Assembly (NCBI RefSeq): GCF_031877795.1 | Contig: NC_133957.1 | Location: forward strand, 6,997,009 to 7,061,008 | Length of the DNA: 64,000 nucleotides | Direction: 5' to 3' | Origin: Strix aluco | Taxonomy: Eukaryota > Chordata > Aves > Strigiformes > Strigidae | In this document: piece by piece, positions 43,932-53,689 of the stretch | Layout: every line of letters starts with the position of its first letter | Numbering within the stretch: the first letter of the stretch is position 1 | Notes under the pieces: model-generated | What the model was told of the DNA's origin: nothing | The model's input: only the letters and a program-made list of their open reading frames with translations | Database searches by the model: none | Made by a program: the position numbers and the translations under genes

Positions 43932-45916
43932 TTAAAGCATGCCATTACTTTGTCTACTGTGGCTTGGACCGCTACCTGGACCGGGGCCGTATGTTCCTCA
44001 TTTACCACATGTTTGATCATGTCCGCGACACTTGCCCCCTTCGGCAGTGATCGCAGAATTTCTTTAGTTGTTGAATTACACTGTTGGCACATGCAATCCA
44101 CTACAACTGGACCCTTTGCCTCCGCGGGCAGGGACGAAGAGTCGACTGCCACTTGGAGGCGATCTACAAATTGTGTGAAGCTTTCACCTTCGCCCTGTTT
44201 TACTGTGGACCATGGTGTTGGTTTAGATATAATCCTGGAGGCTGTGCGAATGGCTTCTCTAGCCGCACGGGTGGTTGTCATGACCTCGATGGGCCGCAGA
44301 GCAACGGCCTGCATTTGGGGGGTGGTCATTGCTGAATCTCTGCCCATTAATCGCTGTACAGTAGAGCCGTGCAGCGGGTGATCTGCTCCAGTTACTTGGG
44401 CTAGGTATCTAGCACAGTTGTCTTCCCATTCTTGTTTAAAAACAATCATTCCAGCTCCACCAAAAATCAGTCTACAAGTTTGCTTTATCTCAAATGGGAG
44501 CAAGTCATCTGCCCCGAAAAAGCCATCTATAAGGGTGGAGACCAAGGCAGAATTAAGTCCTTTTTCTGCGATTGCTTTACTAATCGCTTGTACGTCTTTG
44601 GGGTTTATTGGTGAATAGATTCTGTCCCCCCCCTCTGTCACTCGGACTGGGAATGCTGGCGGGACTGATGGTTGATGACGTGTCACCTGGAACCATTCTC
44701 TTTGAACTTCCCTCCGATCCGTGAGAGGGGTTAGTCCCTTTTGCGATTTTGTTGTTAATCGGATAGGGCTATGGTGGCTTTTAATTCTATTTAATCTTTT
44801 TCCCTCCCTTTCTGAGTCAGTAGTAGGCCACTCATCCCAGCTGGTGTCTGACCCGGAGTCGGAGCTCGACTGGCTGGTCACTTCCGGGTCCCTGTACCTC
44901 TGTGTCGAGCTTCGGCCCCGCCCACTTCCTCTGTGGGCGGGTCGTCGGTCCCAGCTACTTCCTCTATGGGTGGGCCGCTTGTCCCACCCACTTCCCTTGT
45001 GCCACCTCCTAGCCGACAGGGTGTTTTCCCTACATGGGTACTTCTCCTCCCAGTGACTTCCTCTGTGGGTGGGCCGCTGGTCCCACCCACTTCTCTTGTC
45101 CTGCCTCCTGGTCGGCGGGGTGTTTTCCCTATGTGGATGGTTTTCCTGACGGGTGCTCTGAAGGCTCCTCCTCCCCTCGCTCGCGGTCTCCTCCCCTCCC
45201 CGGTCAACTTCGTCATGTCCTTCCTGTCCGGTCTCTTTCCCTCCCCTTCTGCACGCACACTGGTGGGTCCTCTGCCCCTCACTCGCAATCTCCTCCCCTT
45301 CCCTTCTGCACACATTCATTGGTTCCGGCTCCTCCTCCCCTCACTTACCCGAAACGTCCACACTCCGCCCCTCCCGTCCTGGCTCGGCGCCATTTTGAGG
45401 CACATAGGGCGGTGGTTTAGCCCATGTTTGTTCAACGACCCTAGTCTCCTCCGCTAACCCACCCCAGAACGATTTCGCTTGTTTTTCTCCTTCTGTGAGC
45501 GGCTCGGGGTTCGGGGATGTGGGGGGTGCATCTTTCTCCCGTTCATCTTTAAACCCGGCTAGGTCGTTATTGTCTGGGGGGCTTAGAGTCTGCGTAGCCG
45601 CCCCGACCCCCAATTTAGGGGTTACTAACAAGCAGTTTTTCACGGCCTTCCAAGTTTCCTGTTCTTGTATCGCTTTTTGGATGGCCTGCTGAACTTTTCC
45701 CCACGATTTGAGAATTTTCCCCGAACCCGAGGACATCGTTTCCTCAGCTAACGCCTTGATGCATTTTTTCCACACCTCAGGGTGGAGAATATCCACCGGC
45801 TGGTCAATGACCCCCAGTTGTAAAAGTCTCGCGACAGCGAGAGTGAAATCTTTAGGTTTGCAATCAATTCCCCACTGTTTATGTAATTGAGATACGACCT
45901 TCATGAGGGCTTCCAT
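43697..45916 (-). pseudogene. gag: ERV-2 gag, broken by one in-frame TGA
   Basis: Matrix starts MEALMKVVSQLHKQWG, with a PPPY late-domain motif near its end (PPPYVP). The frame stops at TGA 45341-45343 and resumes in the same frame. An Arg/Gly/Glu-rich repeated spacer follows (45319 to about 44880), then capsid with a major-homology-region-like GESFTQFVDRLQVAV. Two zinc knuckles of CX2CX4HX4C type lie at 43835-43939. Apart from the single stop the reading frame is complete. Confidence 0.87.
44928..45152 (-). repeat. Tandem ~98 bp repeat inside ERV-2 gag
   Basis: Two full units (about 44961-45055 and 45056-45152) and a partial third (from 44928) share CTTCCTCT.TGGGTGGGCCGC and GGTGTTTTCCCTA. 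In gag they encode repeated basic GWDxRPTHRGS-like segments between matrix and capsid. Confidence 0.75.
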
Positions 45917-46024
45917 CCTCCTCGTCGGTCCAGGAGCGTCCTCCCCGCCGGGCTGGTCCTGCCGCTCGGGGCTCTGTTCACGCCTTTCCGGCCACCGTTC
46001 TCTGGAATTCGGGCGATGAGTGGC

Positions 46025-46042
46025 TCTCGGGTTTCGGCACCA
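46025..46042 (-). promoter_or_regulatory. ERV-2 primer binding site, tRNA-Phe-like
   Basis: Five bases inside the LTR end, the minus strand reads TGGTGCCGAAACCCGAGA. This is complementary to the 3' end of tRNA-Phe at 17 of 18 positions as I recall that tRNA. Confidence 0.7.
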
Positions 46043-46047
46043 CTTGC

Positions 46048-46340
46048 TGCCTAACGACCCGGTTCAAGAACGGCATGGCGACCGCCACTGTTCTGCACCA
46101 CTTGCTGCCTAACGACCCGGTTCAAGAACGGCACGGCGACCGCCACTGGCATACTGACACCAATGTGGTGGATAGCAAATGGCGTTTATTGACTGTCAGC
46201 GCGGCGTTATAAAACTTGGGTTTGCGGCGTCACTTCCGTCACCTTGCGCCACAAGCTAGGCACTGTCAGCTATAGGGAGAAGGGCTCTATCTTCCTGTAC
46301 AATGCGATATCTTCCGTCTGCCAATTCCTAACTACCTACA
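46048..46340 (-). repeat. ERV-2 5' LTR with a 58 bp U5 duplication
   Basis: TGTAGG start at 46340, TATA box TTTTATAA (46207-46214) and AATAAA (46185-46190). The U5 end is present twice (46106-46163 and 46048-46105), separated by a stub of primer-site sequence (GCAAGTGGTGCAGAAC). Confidence 0.82.
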
Positions 46341-47115
46341 CCCAAGGGATCCTGTCAAGCAGGTGCCTAAACAAGACAAAGTCAGCCCTTTTGAAGTCCA
46401 GGATGTCAGTTCTGCTTAGCCCTCTCCTGGCCTCTCTAAGAATAGAGAACTCTATTATTTCATGATCGCTGTGCCCTAGTCGTCTTCCAACCACTACATC
46501 ATCCACCAGTCCTTCTCTGTTCACAAGCAGGAGATCTAGCAGGGCACCTTCTCTGATTGGTTCTCTCACCAGCTGTGTTAGGAAGTTGTCCTCCACACAT
46601 TCCAGGAATCTTCGGGACTGGTCCCGCTCTGCTGTGTTGTATTTCCAGCAGATGTCTGGAAAGTTGAAGTCCCCCACAAGAACAAGGGCAAGCGATCGTG
46701 AGATTTCACCCAGGTGCCTATAGAATATTTCATCCACCTCTCTGTCCTGGGTGGGTGGCCTATAGTAGACTCCTACTACAACATCTGCCCTGTTGGCCTT
46801 CCCCCTGATTCTAACACAAAGACACTCCACCCTGTCTTCACTGCACTTGTATTCAAGGCAATCATAACAGTCCCTAACATACAGTGCTACCCCACCGCCT
46901 CTCCTACCTTGTCTATCCCTTCTAAAGAGCTTGTAGCCATCAACTGGCACACTCCAGTCATGGGAGACATCCCACCATGTTTCTGTGATAACCACAACAT
47001 CATAATTTTCCTGTTTCATCACGGCTTCAAGCTCCTCCTGTTTGTTACCCATGCTGTGTGCATTGGTATACATGCACTTCAGATGGGCTGATGTTTTACC
47101 CCCTTCCCCCTTCAA
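46341..47115 (-). pseudogene. CR1 ORF2 N-terminus: AP-like endonuclease domain, truncated
   Basis: Encodes the LINE endonuclease that nicks target DNA. Conserved blocks are all present: YTNAHSMGNKQEEL, VITETWW, GVYYRPP, GDFNFPDICW and LGHSDHEII. The frame is open from ATG 47115 to the ERV-2 junction, after which the reverse transcriptase is missing. The fragment is therefore non-functional despite an intact domain. Confidence 0.85.
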
Positions 47116-47117
47116 AT

Positions 47118-48212
47118 TTAGTTTAAAGCTCTGTCAATGAGCCCAGCTAACTCCTGCCCCAAGATCCTCTTCCCCTTCTGGGACAAGTGCATCCCATCTA
47201 AGGCCCAGAGATCTGGTGCCCTGTATACCAACCCATGATTGAAAAAACCAAAGCCCTGACGGTGACACCAGTCTCGAAACCACGAATTCATCTGCTGTGT
47301 TCTTCGGTGTTCATCCTCATCCATCCCCCCAACTGGAGGGATGGAGGAGAACACAACCTGTGCCCCCGACCCCTTGATCAGTTTCCCCAAGGACCTGAAA
47401 TCTCTCTTCATTAATTTAATACTTCTCCTGCTAATGTCGTCACTACCTACCTGAAAAACCAGAAGAGGGTAATAGTCCTTGGGTTTAACTAGAGAGGGGA
47501 GTCTTCTTGTGAGGTCCTTGATGCAGGCCGCAGGGAGGCAGCAGACTTCCCTATGATGCGGGTCTGGTCTGCATATGGGGCCTTCGACACCCTTCAGAAT
47601 GGAGTCCCCCACTACAATGACTCTTCTGGGGTTCCTTTCAGAGCTGGTTTTAATACCATTTCTAGAGTGACCTGGCCTTGGTGGTCCTTGGTCTTCCTCA
47701 TTGTTTGTCTCATTCTCTTCCTCCATGTCTTCATTCAAAAGTTCCAGGGCCCCAAATCTATTGTGAAGAGGCACCATGGAGGGTGAGGGAGGTTGGGAGA
47801 GAATTTTCTTGCCTCCCTGAGCAGAGACCTGTTTCCAGTCTCCCTCATCTCTTAGGTCCCCTCCTTCTGCCTGGTAGCAGGAGGGTGAGGGATCACCTGC
47901 CTTGCCTGGAGCCTCTATTTGCTCCTGTTGATTCATGGGTGCCAAGGTGGAACTCCACCAATCAATCTCCCTTTCACATTCCCTAATACTTCTTAATCTC
48001 TCGACCTCTTCTTTGAGTTCTGCCACCAGGCTGAGCAGGTCATCCAGCTGGTCGCAGCGCACACAGGCGCTGTCACTGCGGCCCTCCAACAGCACTGACA
48101 GGCTCAGGCACTCCCTGCAGCCTGGGACCTGGACTGCTGCATGTTTGCATGGTTGCTGTGTCTGGGTCGCCACGTTCTTGCTGGTGGTGCTTTTGAGGCG
48201 AGTGGAGACCAT
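47118..48212 (-). CDS. CR1 ORF1 protein (364 aa), intact
   Basis: CR1 ORF1 is an RNA-binding/esterase-like protein of the LINE ribonucleoprotein. The frame is uninterrupted. It has a C..C..C..C cluster at residues 32-53, a heptad-like segment at about 54-80, and an SGNH-esterase-like domain. In that domain GDS (Ser204) and DGMH (Asp339, His342) fit the catalytic triad positions known for CR1 ORF1. An ATG-independent or upstream start is possible; the Met at 48212 is the first in frame. The stop lies two bases before the ORF2 ATG. Such elements are retrotransposons and not host genes. Confidence 0.82.
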   Translation of the reverse strand: MVSTRLKSTTSKNVATQTQQPCKHAAVQVPGCRECLSLSVLLEGRSDSACVRCDQLDDLLSLVAELKEEVERLRSIRECEREIDWWSSTLAPMNQQEQIEAPGKAGDPSPSCYQAEGGDLRDEGDWKQVSAQGGKKILSQPPSPSMVPLHNRFGALELLNEDMEEENETNNEEDQGPPRPGHSRNGIKTSSERNPRRVIVVGDSILKGVEGPICRPDPHHREVCCLPAACIKDLTRRLPSLVKPKDYYPLLVFQVGSDDISRRSIKLMKRDFRSLGKLIKGSGAQVVFSSIPPVGGMDEDEHRRTQQMNSWFRDWCHRQGFGFFNHGLVYRAPDLWALDGMHLSQKGKRILGQELAGLIDRALN

Positions 48213-48301
48213 GGCTCAGGCTACCGGTGGTTGACAAGTACTATCAACCGGTGGTTTACAGGTACTGTCTGACCACCCTGAGCTCGGTGGGCAGCGAACA
48301 G

Positions 48302-48770
48302 CTTGTCCAGCCAAACCCCTCCCCACAAAATCATCCACTTCTTCAGTCTAGATCTGAATGTGGCTACAAGGAGACCATGGGACACCATGTCTTAGGTCTT
48401 ACTAAAGTCCAGGTAGACAACATGCCCTTCTTTCCTCCTCCATATGGGTTCAGCAATCCCCTGTTCATCCTTCAAGTGCCTGGAGATGGCTGAGGAACAC
48501 TTGCCCCATCACATTCCCAGGGACTGGGGTGAAGCTGACCTGCCTGTAATCCTCCCAATTCTCCTCCCTGCCCTTCTTGGACCTGGGTTTGATGTGTGCC
48601 TTTCCCAAGTCCCAAATAACCCCTCTGATTGCTCTGTCCCTTCCAAGATGTTTGTAAGAGGTCTCACACAATGACACCGGCCAGCTCTGACTGCACCTTC
48701 CCACACTAGAAGCCTTCTCCATCTTCCACACTTCCAGGGGAGTGCCCAGGACACAGCACACACCTTTCCA
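48302..48770 (-). mobile_element. Old CR1 fragment, arm 2
   Basis: Mirror of the arm 1 fragment (28590-29063), with the same decayed RT words. Its end at about 48301 is where the 5' end of the split CR1 joins. Confidence 0.6.
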
Positions 48771-48879
48771 GGTCCTCTGGGCTGGTTCAAAAGAGGACCA
48801 GTAGTGATTTCTTCCTGCAGGTCCACAACTTCAATGGGCTGTCTGAGCAGCTCACAGCATTCCTGAGTGTTTTTCTCAG

Positions 48880-49668
48880 TGCTTCACTTCCCCTGGAAAC
48901 ACGATGAGCAGATTGAGCAGGAGCATGAGAATGGTGCAGGAAAAGGGCCCTGCCAGACACTGTCAGGAGGGCTGTTCTGGGCGTCACACAGAAAGGAGGA
49001 GGGTGCTGTAAAAACAGTGAAGTGAGAGGAGCAGGTGGAGAAGGCCTTATGCCTGGCCATGCTGGGCGGGAGAGCTGCCCCAGGGTGGCAGCTCTGATGC
49101 ACACCCAGGATGCCCATGTGAACAGAAGGGGAGGACTGGCTCTAAGAAGCAGGTTATGAAAGCAAAGAGCTTGTGTCCCAGTGTCCCTGCAGGAGAGCTC
49201 CAGAAATGGGGTGAGGTCACAGGTGAGGTCCAGTACCTTTGGGCCACTGGACCATATCTGGGACAAGAATGAAATTGCTGTAGGTGACAGAAATCCCTCT
49301 AGCCAAGGGGCAGCTGCTGGAGACAGACCTTCCGGGTCATGAGTCTTTCAGATAACATGCGGTGGCACACAGCCAAGTACTGGCCATAGAGTGTGGTCAC
49401 CAGCAGTAAACCCTCTGTGCGTGCAAAAGGTGCAGGAAACGGTACTAACACTGCTGTGAGCCGAGATGGTGCTGTTCCCAGTCAGAAAGCTGGCCAGCAG
49501 CTGGGGCTTGGTGGTAGAGCTGTAGCAGGTTCCAGGGAGGACACATTCCCCAGGAAGGCGGCCATGCGGTTTTACAGAGCTGGATTTGCACCAACAGCCC
49601 AATAATGAGGATGTTCCCAACTACAATCTCAAGGCAGGTCATGAGAGAGAGGAGGAAGCGACTTGTCA
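48880..49668 (-). pseudogene. Decayed olfactory receptor, arm 2
   Basis: Mirror of 27691-28480, with the same KAFSTCSSHFTVF, YLAVCH and GNILIIGLLVQIQL landmarks and shared frameshifts. A small difference near 49140 (a run of bases around the CTTAGAGCC site in arm 1) changes frame relative to arm 1. Confidence 0.7.
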
Positions 49669-49669
49669 A

Positions 49670-50560
49670 AGGATTGGATACATTTCACATTTACAGTAGG
49701 GGAAAGTCCATCAGTGATGCCTGATTTTATGGTTCCTCTTTCTCCACACGAGGAGTTAAATTGTTCTTGTCAATCTCACCCGGTAGGACACCTGTGAGGA
49801 AGAACATATGTTTCCTTGTTAGTTGCTTAAAGAGATTGGGAAGGAAGTTCAGAGAGGTGAAATAAGGAGGCGTGTGTGCCTCTGAGTGTATTCATCCTCC
49901 CTCAATGTGCTCTGTGTTTTCTGAAAGGTGAGAGCTGCCGCCTTCTAGAGAGCAATGATGCTCCTGCTTGCAGAACCCCTCTGACTGCACATGTGTGATG
50001 CTCCACAACTGTGCTTCTTTCATACTGTGTGTTGGAAGGCACAGACCAGAAAGGCAGGGGAGACTATCAGAGCAGGGAGAGGAAATGGCAATGAGTCTTT
50101 CCAAGGCAGGTGAGATAAATCTCACTGGGATGGTGGGAATTGTTCCTGGAGTCACACAGAGAAGTGTCAGGGCTCTGTGAGGTGTCAGCATCTGAGCTGG
50201 TCTCATGTCCTCTTCCTGTACACAGGGGTGTTCAGAGCCATGCGTCCTTCCCTTCCACGTGCAGAGGCAGTGCATCGCAGCAGTCCTAGTGTCTCTTTGG
50301 CAATTGGTTGCCACTCCCAGGAGGCTGGGAGGCACCTCAACCCTGGGGTGTATTGCCCTGCTCTGCACTTGTCTGAGATGTCCCAAGGCATGGAGAATGG
50401 ACAGAGGGTCCTTCAGTTCAAGGAAACACATCCCAGTGCTGCATTCAGGTGTCTCCCAGGGGATGTTACTCTCAACATGAAATGACCTCTAGACACTGTC
50501 TGTCCCACATGCCGTCATGGTACCTTCAGGAATAGCTGATGGCATTTGTTCTCACTTGTG
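49670..50560. other. Arm 2 sequence without recognised gene; holds the LTR empty site
   Basis: Mirror of arm 1 25871-26328 plus 27237-27690. The single CTGGG at 50125-50129 is the unoccupied target of the solo LTR found in arm 1. No gene is seen. Confidence 0.5.
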
Positions 50561-50569
50561 TTCATTGCG

Positions 50570-51234
50570 AGTCCATTGCAAAGTCCCCAGTGACTCCACA
50601 AGTCCCCAGTGACAGAAAAAGGAAAACTCCATGCCCATTTTGAAAAAGGGCAGAAAGGAGGATCCTGGGAACTACCAATCAGTCAGCCTTACCTCTGTGC
50701 CCAGTAAGATCATGAAACAGATCTTTGTGGAACAAGATCCGTCCTGATTAGAGACAGCCAACATGGTTTCACCAAGGGCAAATCGTGCCTGACTAATCTA
50801 CAATGGAGTGAGTGCATCAGGAGACAGGGGATGAGCTATAGATGACATCTACTGGCCTTCTACATTTGATGGGTTTGATGGAGGGCATGTTAGATGAATA
50901 AGGAATTGGCTGCTGGCTGTGTCCAATGGGTTACAGTCAATGGTTCAATGCCCCATGAGAGGTGTCCCTCAAGGGTCTGTACTGGGACCAATACCATTTA
51001 ATATCTTCATCAACAGCATAGGGAGTGGGATTGAGCGTACTCTCAGCAAGTGTGGAGATGATGACCAAGCTGGGTGGTTCAGTCGATACTCTTGAGGGAA
51101 AGGATGTCATCCAGAGGGACCTTGACAGACTTGACTTTGACTAGCCCTGAGGGGAACTTGCGGATACTGGTGGATGAAAGATTGGACAAGAGCCAGCAAT
51201 TTGTGCCTGCAGCCCAGAAAGCTAACCATATCCA
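50570..51234 (+). mobile_element. Old CR1 fragment, arm 2
   Basis: Mirror of 25141-25870, reading RT-like [10 protein letters not shown] and LTSVPSK blocks with stops on the plus strand. It is interrupted at 51235 by a younger CR1, and about 25 bases of it continue after 53175. Confidence 0.75.
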
Positions 51235-53174
51235 CAGAATCACAAAATCACAGAATCGTCTAGGTTGGAAAAGACCTTGAAGATCATCCAGTCCAACCAT
51301 TGACATAACACTGACAGTTCCCAACTACAGCATATCCTCAAACGCTAAGTCAACTTTACTCTTAAACACCTCCAGGGATGGGGACTCCACCACCTCCCTG
51401 GGCAGCCCATTCCAACGCCTGACTACCCGTTCTGTAAAGAAATGTTTCCTAATATCCAGTCTAAACCTTCCCTGGTGCAATTTGAGGGTATTACCTCTTG
51501 TCCTGTCACTTGTCACTTTGTTAAAGAGGCTCATCCCCAGCTCTCTGCAACCTCCTTTCAGGTAGTTGTAGAGGGCAATGAGATCTCCCCTCAGCCTCCT
51601 CTTCTCCAGACTAAAAAACACCAGTTCCCTCAGCCACTGCTCATACGACATGTGCTCCAGGCCCTTCACGAGCTTCCTTGTCCTTCTCTGGACACGCTCG
51701 AGTAATTCAATGTCCTTTTTGTAGTGAGGGGCCCAAAACTGAACCCAGTAATCGAGGTGTGGCCTTACCAGTGCCGAGTAGAGGGGCAAGGTCCCTTCCC
51801 TGTTCCTGCTGGCCACACTATTTCTGACACAAGCCAGGATGCCATTGGCCTTCTTGGCCACCTGGGCACACTGGTGGCTCATGTTCAGACGGCTATCAAT
51901 CGCGCCCCCCCCCCCCCCCCCCCAGGTCCCTCTCTGACTGGCAGCTCTCCAGCCACTCCTCCCCAAGCCTGTAGCGCTGCTGGGGGTTGTTCTGGCCAAA
52001 ATGCAGCACCCGGCATTTGACCTTATTAAAACTCATACAGTTGGCCTCAGCCCATTGCTCCAGCCTGTCCAAATCCCTCTGCAGAACCTCCCTACCCTCA
52101 AGAAGATCAACACTCCCACCCAACTTGGTGTCATCTGCAAACTTACTCAGGGTGCACTCGATCCCCTCATCTAGATCATCAATAAAGATGTTAAACAGGA
52201 GTGGCCCCAAAACTGAGCCCTGGGGGACACCACTCGTGACCGGCCGCCAACTGGATTTAACTCCATTCACCACAACTCTTTGGGCTCGGCCATCCAGCCA
52301 GTTTTTTACCCAGCAAAGCATGTGCCCATCCAAGCCACGAGTAGTCAGTTTTGTCAGGAGAATTCTGTGGGAAAAGGTGTCGAAGGCCTTACTGAAGTCA
52401 AGGTAGACAACATCCACAGCCTTCCCCTCATCCAATAAGGGAGTTGCCCTGTCGTAGAAGGAGATCATGTTTGTCAGGCAGGACCTTCCTTTCATAAACC
52501 CATGCTGACTAGGCCTGATCCCCTGGCTGTCCATTATATGACTTTTAATGGCACCCGAGATGACCTGCTCCATGACCTTCCCTGGCACCGAGGTCAGACT
52601 GACAGGTCTACAGTTTCCCGGATCGTCCTTCCTGCCTTTCTTGTACATGGGTGTCACATTTGCCACCCTCCAGTCCAATGGGACCTCCCCAGTTAGCCAT
52701 GACTTCATGTAAATCATGGACAGCGGCTTGGCGAGCACATCTGCCAACTCCCTCAGTACCCTTGGGTGTAACCCATCTGGTCCCACAGACTTGTGTGCAT
52801 CCAAGTGGTGCAGCAGGTCTCTGACCACCTCCTCTTCAACTGTGCTGACCTCAATCTGCTTCCTCTCCCCATCTCCCAGCTCATGAGGCTGGGTGTCCAG
52901 GGAACAGCCAGTTCCACCGCTAAAGACTGAGGCAAAGTAGGTGTTGAGCACCTCAACCTTTTCCTCATCCTTAGTTACCATGTTTCCCTCTGCATCCAGT
53001 AGGGGAGGGAGATTTTCTCTAATCCTCCTTTTGCTGTTAACGAATTTATAGGAACATTTTTTATTATCTTTAACAGCTGCAGCCAAGTTGAGCTCTAGCT
53101 GCGCTTTGGCTCTCCTAATGCTCTCCCTGCATAGCTTCACTACGACTTTATAGTCTTCATGAGAGGCCTGGCCC
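51235..53174 (-). mobile_element. CR1 LINE, 5' truncated, private to arm 2
   Basis: Terminal repeat at 51235-51260, then 3' UTR, then the reverse transcriptase. ATCCA occurs at both edges (51230-51234 and 53175-53179). Arm 1 has the uninterrupted sequence at 25151. A pure run of 19 C (51905-51923) disrupts the frame in the C-terminal part. Confidence 0.9.
51925..53174 (-). pseudogene. CR1 ORF2 reverse transcriptase fragment
   Basis: More than 400 open codons covering the polymerase domain: [21 protein letters not shown] block, [34 protein letters not shown] and the catalytic FADD at 52130-52141. The endonuclease is missing through 5' truncation. The frame shifts at the poly-C run, after which 51325-51904 carries the C-terminal region. 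Confidence 0.88.
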
Positions 53175-53194
53175 ATCCAGGGCTGCCTACAAAG

Positions 53195-53680
53195 AAGTTT
53201 GGCCAGCAGGTCAAGGGTGGTGATTTTGCCCCTCTACTTCACTTTGTCACAAAGTCTGTGGGTATGCTCTGCACTGGCACGGACATCTTGAAATAGCGGA
53301 TGTCTTGCCACTCTCAGGACAGTGCTGATATTTTGGGGTAGGTTTCTTTCCTGTTACTCTTCACAAAGAGAAGATACCCACACCTGCTGAAGAAGGAGGG
53401 CTCTGTCTTCGGGAAAAGCACTACAGGGTGAATGGCAGCGCAGCAATGGGGATGGGATGCCCGAGGAATGGAGCAGGTCTGTGGGCAGGAGGATAAGCCA
53501 GGAACTTACCAGAACCCTCACATGTTCACAGACTGCAGAGTACCCTGGGTCTGGGACTGCTGCTTTGACTCTGCTCAAGCAGAACTGTCCCTTGGGGCAG
53601 AGTGCCATTTCTTCCATGCCCCCCTGCAGCCTGAGGCACAGCCATCCTAGGTTAAACCTTGCTGTCAGCCTTTCTTTTTT
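53195..53680. other. Arm 2 sequence between CR1 and MROH remnant; nothing recognised
   Basis: Mirror of arm 1 24661-25125. No domain was identified. Confidence 0.4.
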
Positions 53681-53689
53681 CAATATCAG

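Larger units (their letters stand above)
38311..46340 (-). mobile_element. ERV-2: class II endogenous provirus, LTR-gag-pro-pol-env-LTR
   Basis: A nearly complete, minus-strand provirus with a 5' LTR at 46048-46340, primer binding site 46025-46042, gag 45916-43697, protease 43931-43239, pol to 40645, env about 40697-38764 and a 3' LTR at 38311-38547. The gag and protease layout resembles alpharetroviruses, while the env transmembrane subunit is of the gamma type. It is disabled by a gag stop, pol frameshifts, an env frameshift and an env stop. No matching target duplication was found. It separates two parts of a CR1 whose middle is missing. Confidence 0.9.
46341..48301 (-). mobile_element. 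CR1 LINE 5' half, right part of the split CR1
   Basis: Contains a 5' UTR, a complete ORF1 and the start of ORF2 (endonuclease). It is cut at 46341 by the ERV-2 LTR, exactly where the endonuclease domain ends (after RIPWV). The reverse transcriptase between this half and the left half (37838-38310) is absent. Confidence 0.88.

Noticed and set aside
38300..46346. Target-site duplication for ERV-2
   Set aside because: Flanking bases (CAATGC on the left, CCCAAG on the right) do not match.
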